Positions 6,031 to 14,494 of a DNA stretch of 15,831 bases are shown in pieces. The first letter of the stretch is position 1, and each line of letters starts with the position of its first letter. The position numbers were made by a program, and so were the translations under genes. Origin of the DNA: Nephthysia sp036513515. GTDB lineage: Bacteria; Chloroflexota; Dormibacteria; Dormibacterales; Dormibacteraceae. The stretch lies in assembly GCA_036513515.1 (NCBI GenBank), contig DATBYW010000293.1, forward strand, positions 1 through 15,831, given 5' to 3'. The notes beneath the pieces are model-generated. The model worked only from the letters and a program-made list of their open reading frames with translations, did not search any database and was not told the DNA's origin.

Positions 6031-7098
6031 CTAGCCGCCGACCGCGCGCAGCCGTCGCAGTAAGGCTTTAGCCAACACACTCGCCGCTGCCCGGCCTCCG
6101 ATCTGCTCGGCAGCCAGGGGCGGTGGCGATACATCGCCAACCGGCTCGGTGCGCAGCATTTCGGATGCCTGCGTCCAGCTCGCTGCGATCTCATCGGGAT
6201 CGTCGCCAGGCGCCATCACGACAAAGAAATCGGCCTGGCAGTACTCAGTCGACACGATTTCCTCGCACCGCAATCGGACAAGTCCGAGCCGCCCTACTTC
6301 CTGCATCAAGTTTACGAAGGACGCTGGTGTGAACACCCAGCAGTGCACGTCATGGTAAGAGCCGTTTTCGTAAGCATCTCGCGCAGCGGAAATTGCGTCC
6401 TGCTCAGAAGACATCCTCGGCAGTGTCTCGACGTCGAGCTCACCGCTCCACGCTGCACGGGCATCGACGACCCGGGCAAGCATGCAGAAGTCAAGGATCG
6501 CCCTGGGCAGTGGGGTCCGCGCCCTGCGAATGTACGCGTCAAGGATGTCGTGCAACCGGGTTTCTGCACGGAGGTAGTCGAACATGTACCTCTTGTCCGG
6601 AACTACCAAACGCACGCTACCTCCCGGGTTGAGGACCGAGTGGATCTCGTTCAGCCAGGTGATGAGATCGGGCACATGCTCCGCGACGTGGGACGCAAGC
6701 ACGTAGTCAACACGGCGGTCTCCGCCAACCGCATCCCGGAGCGTGTTCTCGCCCCAGATCGCATCGACCTCGACGATCTGATCCAAGTGGACATGCGGAT
6801 CGTCCCGATACCTGTGTCTCACGAAGTCCCGGTCCGCGTAGTCCACAAAGATAACGTCACCCTCGTGTTTGCCCACGGTTGGGCTGTCGAGGGCTCCGAT
6901 CTCCAGTCCGGTCATGCGGCTCACATCGAGGCCCCCCCGCAGCTTGGCCCGACGCGTCCTCAGAGGCCGGCCCTCGAGGCGACCGTGCCTCTCGTAGTGC
7001 TCCCTACCCGACGCGACGACCCCAGTCTCGATGGCGTGGACAACGTCGGGATTGGCCTCGAGGTACTCGGCTTCGTCGAAAGCACTAAGTCGATCCAT
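6031..7098 (-). CDS. SAM-dependent methyltransferase with N-terminal NPDV-type module (second paralogue)
   Basis: The protein has 355 residues from the ATG at 7098, chosen over a GTG four codons upstream because GGAG stands 6 nt before this ATG. Residues about 7-44 (FDEAEYLEANPDVV...SGREHYERHGRLEGRP) form a short helical module found at the N-terminus of various glycan-modifying proteins. The methyltransferase core follows: GLEIGALDSP at 64-73 (motif I variant), D86, YVLASHVAEHV at 132-142 and LNPGG at 156-160. The core is paralogous to that of the neighbouring methyltransferase. The acceptor is unknown; the context of nucleotide-sugar genes suggests a sugar. A 137-bp gap separates it from the nucleotidyltransferase gene, so it may have its own promoter, although I could not pick one out. 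Confidence 0.85.
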   Translation of the reverse strand: MDRLSAFDEAEYLEANPDVVHAIETGVVASGREHYERHGRLEGRPLRTRRAKLRGGLDVSRMTGLEIGALDSPTVGKHEGDVIFVDYADRDFVRHRYRDDPHVHLDQIVEVDAIWGENTLRDAVGGDRRVDYVLASHVAEHVPDLITWLNEIHSVLNPGGSVRLVVPDKRYMFDYLRAETRLHDILDAYIRRARTPLPRAILDFCMLARVVDARAAWSGELDVETLPRMSSEQDAISAARDAYENGSYHDVHCWVFTPASFVNLMQEVGRLGLVRLRCEEIVSTEYCQADFFVVMAPGDDPDEIAASWTQASEMLRTEPVGDVSPPPLAAEQIGGRAAASVLAKALLRRLRAVGG

Positions 7099-7247
7099 CG
7101 TGTGCTCCACTTTGAGTTCGTTGGTCAGTGTGAGTGCCTACTACTCGGAACCCAATCGTTTCACACCACCCTTGTACCAGAAAGGTGACGCCTGGGGCCT
7201 CAGTCCGACCTCCGTTGGACATGGACGCCCATGGTTGTCTACTTCAG

Positions 7248-7970
7248 TCACGTACCCTCCAACCGCAACAGGTAATTCTCCAGATCCCTCAGCCCGGCTG
7301 GAGATCCGACCTCGAAGAAGCGCTCGCGTACCTCGAAGCCCGCCAGGCTGCCTGCCACGCTCAAGTCCCGCATCAGCTCGGCGAGGTCGGCTTTGGCGGC
7401 GGTGGGGATCTTTGTGGCCACCAGGTCGTGCGTGAAGACGGACAGCCCGTAGTCGATCCAGCGCATCTCAGAGCGCCGTTGTATTGGCCGCGACTTGTCG
7501 TACAGCACGACGGTTTCATCTGCGTAGATCGTGTTGCTCGCGTCCCAGCGGTCATCATTGCGAAGCACCGTCATCAGCGCGGGTAGGCCACTCTTGCGCC
7601 ACGTCGCTTCGACCGCCCGCATATCGAGTGGAAGGTAGGAGTCCCCGTACAGAACGAAAAAGGCGTCCTCCAGGGCATCCTCCTCGTACGCCAGCCGGAG
7701 CGCTCCGGCGGTGCCGCGCAGTTGCTCACCCTCGTCGACCCAGGTTACGGACACCCCGTGGCGTGAGCCGTCACCGACGTGCGCGCGCAGCGGGGCCGAT
7801 CGATAACCCACGCAGTACGTAACGCGATCGACGCCCTGGGCGGTCAGCAGCTCCAGCTGCCAGTCGACGAACGGGCGGCCGAGGACAGGGACGAGCGCCT
7901 TTGGGATCGACTCCGTCAGCGGCCTCATCCGGGTTCCCAACCCGCCGGCCAGGATTACGCACCGGAGCAC
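7248..7970 (-). CDS. Sugar-1-phosphate nucleotidyltransferase (HddC/RmlA type)
   Basis: From the GTG at 7970 the protein has 240 residues. It starts with the nucleotidyltransferase signature LAGGLGTRMRPLTE (residues 7-20), then K24 in PKALVPV, GTAGAL at 86-91 and the metal-binding GD at 109-110 in VLYGDSYLP. This family joins NTP and a sugar 1-phosphate to give NDP-sugar and pyrophosphate in the cytoplasm. Next to a HddA-type kinase and a GmhB-type phosphatase the likely substrate is a heptose 1-phosphate (GDP- or another NDP-heptose), but base and sugar cannot be read from the motifs. The GTG lies 2 bp after the kinase stop codon, so the pair is one transcript. The same frame is open further upstream, but that part overlaps the kinase gene and is not family-like. 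A fragment of a close copy lies at 5784-5891. Confidence 0.9.
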   Translation of the reverse strand: MLRCVILAGGLGTRMRPLTESIPKALVPVLGRPFVDWQLELLTAQGVDRVTYCVGYRSAPLRAHVGDGSRHGVSVTWVDEGEQLRGTAGALRLAYEEDALEDAFFVLYGDSYLPLDMRAVEATWRKSGLPALMTVLRNDDRWDASNTIYADETVVLYDKSRPIQRRSEMRWIDYGLSVFTHDLVATKIPTAAKADLAELMRDLSVAGSLAGFEVRERFFEVGSPAGLRDLENYLLRLEGT

Positions 7971-7972
7971 GT

Positions 7973-8953
7973 TCAGTCGCGGACGATGACAGAGGAGCCG
8001 TCGTGGTCGAAAGTAAAGCGAAGCTCGTTCAGACCTTCGCGGCCCATCGCGTCCCGCACGGCGCCCGGGTCCTCTGCGTAGAACATCAGGAAGCCCCCGC
8101 CTCCGGCGCCGACGAGCTTGCCGCCCAGCGCTCCGTTGGCCCGGCCCAGCTGGTACCAGCGGTCGATCTCCGAGCTGGACATTCCCCCCGTCCGCTTGCG
8201 CTTGCGCTCCCAGTGCTCGTGCATCAGGGCGGCGAAGCCCACTGTGTCTCCCGCCTCCAGCGCCCGGCACACGTGGCGGCCGATCTCGGCCACGGAGTGG
8301 AGGTTTTCGAGCATCTGAGCATCCCCCGTCTCGGATCTTGCCCGCTGGTCCTGGAGCATCGACTCGGCGTCGCGTGAGTACCCCGTGAAAAAAAGAAGCA
8401 GGCGCTCCTCGAGATCGTGGAGCGTCTTGTTGCTGATCCGCAGCGGCGACACGCGCACGTCGCCGTCCGGACAGAACTCAAAGCGCGTCAGGCCGCCGAA
8501 CGCCGCTATGTACTGGTCCTGCTTGCCGACCGCACGCTCGAGCCGCTCGATCTCGATGTGACACGCCTCCTCGGCAAGCGCCCCGGCCATGACGTGCTCG
8601 CGCTTGAACGCGTAGAGAGCTCGCAGCAGGCCAACTGTGAAGGTTCCGGAGGAGCCCAACCCCGTCCCACCCGGGATGTCGGCCAGGCTGACCAGCTCGA
8701 TGGCGGGGCCGACCGGGTGCAGCGTGAGGGCTTCACGAATGATCGGATGCTCTATTTCAGAGACTTGTCGGACACGTTCCAGCTGCGAGTACTTGAGGAA
8801 GTAGTCATCTTTGAAGGTCCGGTTTATTCCGATGTACACGTACTTGTTGATCGCGGCAGCGACCACGTCGCCACCGTATCGCCGATAGTAGCTGGGCAGG
8901 TCGGTGCCGCCCCCACCCAGGCTGATGCGAAGCGGCGACCGCGTGATCAGCAT
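7973..8953 (-). CDS. hddA: GHMP kinase, D-glycero-D-manno-heptose 7-phosphate kinase type
   Basis: The 326-residue protein shows all three GHMP motifs: SPLRISLGGGGTDLP at 6-20, the ATP-binding loop PGGTGLGSSG at 94-103, and LVGAGGGGFLMF at 280-291; GKQDQYIAAFGG at 143-154 is also typical of the HddA branch. HddA phosphorylates heptose 7-phosphate at C1 to give the 1,7-bisphosphate. The ATG at 8953 begins exactly at the conserved N-terminus; the open frame upstream overlaps the end of the preceding membrane-protein gene and is not coding. It starts 13 bp after that gene and ends 2 bp before the nucleotidyltransferase start. Fucose-kinase-like relatives share the fold, so the sugar is inferred from the neighbours. 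Confidence 0.9.
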   Translation of the reverse strand: MLITRSPLRISLGGGGTDLPSYYRRYGGDVVAAAINKYVYIGINRTFKDDYFLKYSQLERVRQVSEIEHPIIREALTLHPVGPAIELVSLADIPGGTGLGSSGTFTVGLLRALYAFKREHVMAGALAEEACHIEIERLERAVGKQDQYIAAFGGLTRFEFCPDGDVRVSPLRISNKTLHDLEERLLLFFTGYSRDAESMLQDQRARSETGDAQMLENLHSVAEIGRHVCRALEAGDTVGFAALMHEHWERKRKRTGGMSSSEIDRWYQLGRANGALGGKLVGAGGGGFLMFYAEDPGAVRDAMGREGLNELRFTFDHDGSSVIVRD

Positions 8954-8966
8954 CGGCGCCGAGCCA

Positions 8967-11900
8967 TCATGGGACCAGCCGGACCGCCCGGACGTCCTGC
9001 AGCGCCGAGTGACCAAGGTACAGGGGCGCCTGCTCGTATCCGTGCCATTGGGCGCAGCTGCCGACGTAGACGCGGTATTGAGCCGGCGACGAGCTCATCG
9101 TGTTGAATTGCACCTCTCGGGCGGGATCGTACCCATTGATGTCGGAGAGCGCCCAGCGATCCTCGCGGAACCGGGAGCCGGCGTCGATCTCGAGCCACCG
9201 GTAGTCGGCCCAGCTCGAGCCGGCCGGTGGCGAGAGCTGTGTGACGAATTGCGACGCCCGCACTACCGTGTCCACGACGCCGGTGATCGGTCCGCTCACG
9301 ACGGGGACGACGGTACCGTCGGCGAGCGTCAGCTCCTTCATCGGGGCGCCCGCCACTTGCCCAGAGGCGTTCAGCCCGTATTTGAGCTCAGACGCCATAC
9401 CCGAGCTCGACAGCGCAAAGACCCGGATCGGCCGCAGCGCCCCGCCGGCATCGAGCGCCTGGCCGGCTGGGATCTGAAGCTGATACCCACTCATCTCGGA
9501 CCCGGCTTGCCCCAGGCTGGCCGCGACATCGGGCCGCGAGAGGCCGGGCCTGCCCTCGCCGACAACCTGGCCCCCGGCCGTGACCAGGATCCGCACTGCG
9601 GCATCCGTCCTGGACCGATCGAGCGCCCAGCCCGTGACTGTGACCGGGCTGTTCACTGGCTGGAGAGAGAGGCTCACCGCGCTGTTCGCGCCCTGTCGTG
9701 GAGGCGGCGACGCTGACAGGTAGTTTGGAGCATACGCCCAGTCGCACGGCAATCCCTGGAACGGAAGCCCAGCTGTGATCACAGGAGCGTGCAGTTTCAA
9801 CCCGGCAACGGCTGCTGCTGAGAGATGCGCGCGCGCGTCCGCGTAAATGACCTGAGTGTGGCTGCTCAGAAGCGGCACGTAGTTGTCCAAAATGTACTGG
9901 CTCACGTCGTAATGCCGAACCGAGTTCGGAATCAAATCCCACATTGGCAAGCCCAACTGAGTGTTGGTAAATACGATGAGCTTCGGCCGGTCGCGCTGCA
10001 GGTCGCCGATCAGGTCCCGCTGAGCCGCCTCGGGGATCGCCGTACTCACGTGGTAATAGCGGGTCCGGGGATTTTGGGCGAAGAGATAGTAGTAAAGCGC
10101 TGGCTCATTGGAGAAATCGAACAACCAATCGTTTGAATTCAGATATGTTCGGAGGATGGCGCTGAGGTCGTCGTAAGTGGCCTGATCCAGCGCCCCGCTG
10201 GTATAGCCCGTCCTCGGGATCGATGGCTCGCTCGCCACCACGCCTCGGAAGTGGTTGGGGACGCTATCGAAGGTTGCGAGCAGCGAGCCCGTGAAGGCAA
10301 CCAGGACGGCGATCAGCAGCGCGATTCCGGTAGGTCGTTTGAAGGTCAGTGCCGCCGCGGGGCGCCATCGGGACCGCCGGAGGGCCGCATCCGCGATGAC
10401 GCTGCCCCGGTAGACAACAAACGCGATGGTCGGCAGGGCGGCCCCGAATGACTGATATGCGTGCGCCAGGTCCGGGCGGTCAAGGAACTTTGTGTAGTAA
10501 ATGGCCGCGAATAGCGTCGCCGCCGCAGCGATCCAGTCGGCCGTGTCGAGCGGCTGGCGCCGTAGGAACTTAGCAGCGTAGTACCAGAAGGCAAGCAAGA
10601 ACGCCACGGGTGGGCTCAACGCGACGAAGCCGAAGGCCAGGTCCCATCCCCTCGGATTCACGGGAAACGTCCCGGTGAGCGCATGACCGGGGGCAGCGAT
10701 CTGGTAATAGAAGATGAATGAGCCGAGCGCGTTGTGCGTCACCAGCCACAGGGTGAAGACGAGCAAGACGGCGAGCCCGCCCGCCGCGGTGGCCAGTGTC
10801 CTGGCGAACGACTCCAGCAACCCGACACCACGCCGGCGCCGGGTTAGCTCGTAAAGGATGATCACCGCCCCGCAGGCGGGCAGGCAATAAGCGGCCTCAG
10901 GGGTGACGATCGCCTGCGCAATCAGCGCCGCCCCCAACCCGGCGCTGAGCCAGAGCGATCGCCGGTCCAGGCTGGCGCCGAGCAGCAGCAGGATCAACGG
11001 CCAGAACAAGAACCGCTCCCCGACCAGCACGTTTCCGCCGACTGTCAGTATGACGACGGCGAATGCGAGGATTGCCGCCCAACTGACCTCGAAGAACCGC
11101 GCGCCGAGCATATACAGGAAGACGAGGTACAGGGGCCCGATGAGAACGGTGCTCACCGCCAGGCTGCCCCACCGTGTCGGCTCGAACATTACGAACCCGA
11201 CCACGGGAAACAGGGCGTCCTCGAGTGGCCCGTGCAGCGACATCAGATCACGCCACGGCAGATAGCCCAGTTCGGTGAGCCGGCCGGCGGCCAGCCTCTC
11301 GCCCTCGTGAAACATGTCCATCGGTCCGAGGGCGCCGGGGATCGCGCTCAGCAGCATGAAGAGAATCAGCGGCCCCACAAGGAACACCGTGACCCTTCGC
11401 TCGACCCGCATGGTGGCGGGCAGCGTCCGTGACATGGCGAGGCGCCAGCCGAGAAACGCCAGCAGACCGAGCGTCGCCACCAGGGCGACGGCCGGCGGCA
11501 GCCAGGGATATTGGTGAACCGAACCGTTGGAGACGATCCGCACGGATGTGGCTCCCGAAACGCCCAGCAGACCGAGCAGCAGAAGCGGCGCAGTGATCGC
11601 GTTCAAACTGGCCGCGGTCCTCATCGGGGAGTGGCCCCGGCCGTCCGATGGACGTCTCAGCCAGACGGCTGCCGCGACCAGCGCGGCATAGAGAACCACC
11701 ACGGAGAGGCCTAAGAGCCGGCTCTCGCCCGCGCCTCCTCCGACGATGATGGCCGCCTCCAGCCCAAACGCACCGCCAACCGCGAGCGTCCGGCCGGCGG
11801 CGCCAAGCAGCTCCCCGGTTGCGCTGTTCTCATCGTCTTCGATTGCGCGGCCCACCGCCGGCGCCCTCCGGGGCGTATCCATCCAACCCACCTTGGTGGC

Positions 11901-12191
11901 CAGCTTGGTGAGCGCGAGGTAGAGCAGCAGTGTCAACACAGGGAATACCGCGATGCCAAGGAAGTACGCGTCGGTGGCTCGGTTCGGGTTGTACCCGTGA
12001 TGGATGGGGTACCCAACGATGTCTGTCTGGATCTTGAGCACGCGAGGAACGCGGAGCGCGATGGCTGCGGTGATACCGGCAGCCACCGCGCCGCTCGCCA
12101 GGACAGCCAATGGCCGCTTCAGGCCCGGTGCACTGGACCTCCTGGGCGCCGAGCCGGCGTCCACTGGAGGCGGTACGGCAGTCCTTATCAT
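8967..12191 (-). CDS. Very large polytopic membrane protein, GT-C-glycosyltransferase-like, with C-terminal extracytoplasmic domains
   Basis: The 1074-residue protein has about a dozen or more hydrophobic segments between residues 27 and 640 and a soluble C-terminal third. The loop after one early segment carries MDMFHEGERL at 291-300 and the following LHGPLED at 319-325, an acidic/His pattern at the place where GT-C enzymes have their metal or catalytic acidic residue; DRPDLAHAYQSF at 571-582 is another GT-C-like loop. Residues about 645-800 form a periplasmic-type domain (FRGVVASEP, YYHVSTAIPE). Residues about 845-930 (VTVTGWALDRS...GRPGLSRPDVAASL...GYQLQIP) match a beta-sandwich motif often appended to surface proteins. 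About 970-1074 is unassigned. It could transfer a lipid-linked sugar, possibly the heptose, outside the membrane; that role is inferred. It starts 46 bp after the transaldolase gene and ends 13 bp before the kinase. Confidence 0.8.
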   Translation of the reverse strand: MIRTAVPPPVDAGSAPRRSSAPGLKRPLAVLASGAVAAGITAAIALRVPRVLKIQTDIVGYPIHHGYNPNRATDAYFLGIAVFPVLTLLLYLALTKLATKVGWMDTPRRAPAVGRAIEDDENSATGELLGAAGRTLAVGGAFGLEAAIIVGGGAGESRLLGLSVVVLYAALVAAAVWLRRPSDGRGHSPMRTAASLNAITAPLLLLGLLGVSGATSVRIVSNGSVHQYPWLPPAVALVATLGLLAFLGWRLAMSRTLPATMRVERRVTVFLVGPLILFMLLSAIPGALGPMDMFHEGERLAAGRLTELGYLPWRDLMSLHGPLEDALFPVVGFVMFEPTRWGSLAVSTVLIGPLYLVFLYMLGARFFEVSWAAILAFAVVILTVGGNVLVGERFLFWPLILLLLGASLDRRSLWLSAGLGAALIAQAIVTPEAAYCLPACGAVIILYELTRRRRGVGLLESFARTLATAAGGLAVLLVFTLWLVTHNALGSFIFYYQIAAPGHALTGTFPVNPRGWDLAFGFVALSPPVAFLLAFWYYAAKFLRRQPLDTADWIAAAATLFAAIYYTKFLDRPDLAHAYQSFGAALPTIAFVVYRGSVIADAALRRSRWRPAAALTFKRPTGIALLIAVLVAFTGSLLATFDSVPNHFRGVVASEPSIPRTGYTSGALDQATYDDLSAILRTYLNSNDWLFDFSNEPALYYYLFAQNPRTRYYHVSTAIPEAAQRDLIGDLQRDRPKLIVFTNTQLGLPMWDLIPNSVRHYDVSQYILDNYVPLLSSHTQVIYADARAHLSAAAVAGLKLHAPVITAGLPFQGLPCDWAYAPNYLSASPPPRQGANSAVSLSLQPVNSPVTVTGWALDRSRTDAAVRILVTAGGQVVGEGRPGLSRPDVAASLGQAGSEMSGYQLQIPAGQALDAGGALRPIRVFALSSSGMASELKYGLNASGQVAGAPMKELTLADGTVVPVVSGPITGVVDTVVRASQFVTQLSPPAGSSWADYRWLEIDAGSRFREDRWALSDINGYDPAREVQFNTMSSSPAQYRVYVGSCAQWHGYEQAPLYLGHSALQDVRAVRLVP

Positions 12192-12237
12192 GCGGCCCGC
12201 GCGTCACCCGAGCCCACGCAAAGGACCGCCGGCCTGC

Positions 12238-12954
12238 TCAAAGTCTGAACCCCGCGGCCTGGGCGTCACCGTGGAACATGCGCACCGTGTCGAGCGAGTA
12301 GTCGGCCAGATCACGTCCGAGGAGGGCAAGCTTCTTCAAGAGGTCGGGTGTGACTGTGATCACGTGGCAGCCGATGGCGTCTGCCTGGACGATGTTGAGG
12401 AGCTCGCGAGGGCTGGCCCAGAGCAGCTCCTGGTTCGAGTGGGGCGCCATGATCTCCAGCGCCTGGCACATCAGGGGCACCGGGTCGCAGCCGGTGTCGG
12501 CGATGCGACCGGCGAAGACGGAGATTATGGACGATGGGCCACCAGCCAGCCTGGCGGAGACCGTTCGCACCTGATCCAGGGTCAGGACGGCCGTGACGTT
12601 GAGGCGGATCCCGTCGCCGGCCAGCTTCTCGATAAGCGGAGCCGACGAAACTCGTTGCGTGTTGGTCACTGGAATCTTGACGTAAACGTTCTCACCCCAT
12701 GAGGCGATTTCCCGGGCCTGCCGCTCCATCTCGTCGAACTCGTCCGCGAAGACCTCGAAAGAGATCGGCAGTTCGGTGAGGCGATCCAGGACGCGCCGGG
12801 CGAAGGCCTCGTAATCGGTGACGCCGGCGCTTCGCATCAGTGTGGGGTTGGTTGTGAACCCCTTGATGACCGGGTTTGTCGCCAGTGACAGGATGGCTTC
12901 CTCGTTGGCGCCGTCGGCGAAGATCTTGACGCGGAGGTCACTCTGCAGTGGCAA
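12238..12954 (-). CDS. Small transaldolase (TAL/FSA family)
   Basis: The 238-residue single-domain aldolase has KIFADGAN at 10-17 with D14, GFTTNPTLM at 32-40, the Schiff-base lysine K93 in VYVKIPVTNTQ, TAVLT at 121-125, SVFAGRIADTG at 145-155 and WASPRE at 179-184. The family moves a dihydroxyacetone unit between sugar phosphates; classical transaldolase interconverts sedoheptulose 7-phosphate plus glyceraldehyde 3-phosphate with fructose 6-phosphate plus erythrose 4-phosphate. I chose the TTG at 12954: GGGAG stands 8 nt upstream and the conserved N-terminus begins there, 5 bp after the phosphatase stop codon. The longer frame upstream overlaps the phosphatase gene. Its place among heptose genes suggests it feeds or drains sedoheptulose 7-phosphate, or acts on a related sugar. 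Confidence 0.9.
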   Translation of the reverse strand: MPLQSDLRVKIFADGANEEAILSLATNPVIKGFTTNPTLMRSAGVTDYEAFARRVLDRLTELPISFEVFADEFDEMERQAREIASWGENVYVKIPVTNTQRVSSAPLIEKLAGDGIRLNVTAVLTLDQVRTVSARLAGGPSSIISVFAGRIADTGCDPVPLMCQALEIMAPHSNQELLWASPRELLNIVQADAIGCHVITVTPDLLKKLALLGRDLADYSLDTVRMFHGDAQAAGFRL

Positions 12955-12959
12955 GTGCG

Positions 12960-13517
12960 CTACTCCCTTATTGTGTGTGGCCGCAGGCGACCCACGATCC
13001 AATCGACCGCCTCGGGCAGCGCAGACACCACGAGGTCGGCACCGGCCGGAGCGGGTTCCTGGTAACCCTTTTCCAAGAAGACCGTGGCGGTGCCGGCACG
13101 GCGCCCCGCCTCGACGTCTCGCCACCGGTCGCCCACCATGACGCTGTGGGCGAGGTCCAGGCGCAGTTCGCGGGCGGCCGCCAGGAGCATGCCCGGCGCA
13201 GGCTTTCGGCACTCGCAGGCATCGGCGTCGTCGTGCGGGCAAATGTAGATGGCGTCCAGCGCAAGCGCCTGCCGGAGGGCAGCGTTCACCTCGTTGACGG
13301 CCTCACGTTCGATTGTCCCTCGTGCCAGGTCTGGCTGGTTGCTGACGACGACAAGCACCAGTCCGGCTTGGTGTAGGCGCCGGCAGGCATTCTCCACTCC
13401 AGCTTCCAAGCGGAACTCCGCCAGACTTCGTGGCGGCTGCGGGCGGCAGTCTACGACAATTGCCTCGTTCAGCACGCCGTCGCGGTCCAGGAATACCGCC
13501 GGCCGACGGTCATTCAC
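12960..13517 (-). CDS. gmhB: HAD-family phosphatase, heptose-1,7-bisphosphate phosphatase type
   Basis: The 185-residue HAD-IIIA protein has FLDRDGVLNE at 9-18 with nucleophile D11 and acid D13, VVSNQ at 57-61, CRKPAPGM at 103-110 with K105, and VGDRWRDVEAG at 128-138 with D130. C93, H95, C101 and C103 (CPHDDADACEC) form the zinc loop shared by GmhB and the HisB N-terminal domain. The expected role is removal of the C7 phosphate from heptose 1,7-bisphosphate. The zinc loop is as short as in HisB-N, so histidinol-phosphate phosphatase activity is the alternative; the neighbours favour heptose. The GTG at 13517 overlaps the stop of the epimerase gene as GTGA, the better start compared with a TTG one codon upstream. 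Confidence 0.88.
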   Translation of the reverse strand: MNDRRPAVFLDRDGVLNEAIVVDCRPQPPRSLAEFRLEAGVENACRRLHQAGLVLVVVSNQPDLARGTIEREAVNEVNAALRQALALDAIYICPHDDADACECRKPAPGMLLAAARELRLDLAHSVMVGDRWRDVEAGRRAGTATVFLEKGYQEPAPAGADLVVSALPEAVDWIVGRLRPHTIRE

Positions 13518-14494
13518 CAAAGCCGCCCTGCCAGCGCCTCCTCACGCATGGCGAGCATCGAGGCACGCAAGGCCTCACGCGACGACATCCGATTCCGCCA
13601 GCCGAGGGCACGAATACGGGAGGTATCCAGTCTCACGATCGGCACGTCACCCTTCCAGCCACGATCCCCCCCGGTGAACTCGAACCTGGTCCGACCCGGC
13701 TCCAGGCCAGCGCACTCGACGGCGAGCTCGGCGATTTCGCGCACCGTGATGTAGTCGCCGGTCGCGAGGTTATAGGTGTTGAATCCATCGGCCGCTCTTT
13801 GCGCGGCCAACAGGAAGGCGTTCACGACGTCGCTGACGTGTATGTAGGACTTGCTCTGGGTGCCATCACCGAGGATTGTGAGGTGATCCGGCGAGCGCAG
13901 CAACTGCCGCAAGAAGTCGAAGCCGACACCGTGCGTCTGTGGCGACCCGACGATGTTGCCGGGGCGGAAGACAAGGCCGCAGACATCGAACATGTGACAG
14001 TAGGCGCAGATCAGGGCCTCGCCGGCCAGCTTGCTGGCGCCGTAGGTTGAGATTGGAAGAAGAGGTCCGTGGTCCTCGTCCACCTCTGTCTCGCCCAGGT
14101 CACCGTACACCCCGCTTCCAGACGCGTACAGAATGCGAGGCGTGCGTGTAATACGCATTGCCTCCACGACGTTGTGGGTGAGTAACGTGCCTTCCTCGAA
14201 GTCGACGGCCGGATCGGTTGCTGCCCGAGCTATGTCGGGATTGGAGGCAAGGTGGACCACCAGCTGACTGCCACGCATGGCCCCGACCAACCCCTCGAGG
14301 TCCTTGACGTCGGCCTCGACGATGTTGAGCCGCGGTGATTCGGCGTGTCGCGCCAGATGCCACCGCCGGCCGGAGCTGAAATTGTCGTAGACGGTCACCG
14401 TCTCAATCGAAGGGTCTGCCATGAACCTATCGACGAAGTGGCATCCGACGAACCCTGCCCCCCCGACTACGAGGACGCGCGCGAGCCCCGTCAT
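13514..14494 (-). CDS. NAD-dependent epimerase/dehydratase (extended SDR)
   Basis: The 326-residue extended short-chain dehydrogenase has the NAD-binding loop VVGGAGFVG at 9-17, a D37 after the second strand, HLASNPD at 81-87, YASGSGVYGD at 123-132, the catalytic pair Y151 and K155 (STYGASKLAGE), RPGNIVG at 177-183 and YIHVSDV at 217-223. The closing segment TGGDRGWKGDV then LGWRNRMSS is typical of nucleotide-sugar epimerases in surface-glycan clusters. It probably epimerises or dehydrates an NDP-sugar; the substrate is not readable. The ATG at 14494 has AGGAGG 7 nt upstream and overlaps the stop of the isomerase gene as ATGA, showing coupling; its stop overlaps the phosphatase start. Confidence 0.9.
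   Translation of the reverse strand: MTGLARVLVVGGAGFVGCHFVDRFMADPSIETVTVYDNFSSGRRWHLARHAESPRLNIVEADVKDLEGLVGAMRGSQLVVHLASNPDIARAATDPAVDFEEGTLLTHNVVEAMRITRTPRILYASGSGVYGDLGETEVDEDHGPLLPISTYGASKLAGEALICAYCHMFDVCGLVFRPGNIVGSPQTHGVGFDFLRQLLRSPDHLTILGDGTQSKSYIHVSDVVNAFLLAAQRAADGFNTYNLATGDYITVREIAELAVECAGLEPGRTRFEFTGGDRGWKGDVPIVRLDTSRIRALGWRNRMSSREALRASMLAMREEALAGRLW

Noticed and set aside
7111..7247. Possible small gene or RNA between nucleotidyltransferase and second methyltransferase
   Set aside because: I see no coding-like frame, no tRNA-like fold and no clear promoter or hairpin in these 137 bp.
8954..9016. N-terminal extension of the GHMP kinase upstream of its ATG
   Set aside because: The extra 21 codons overlap the end of the membrane-protein gene and look like shadow coding; the conserved kinase N-terminus begins at the ATG at 8953.
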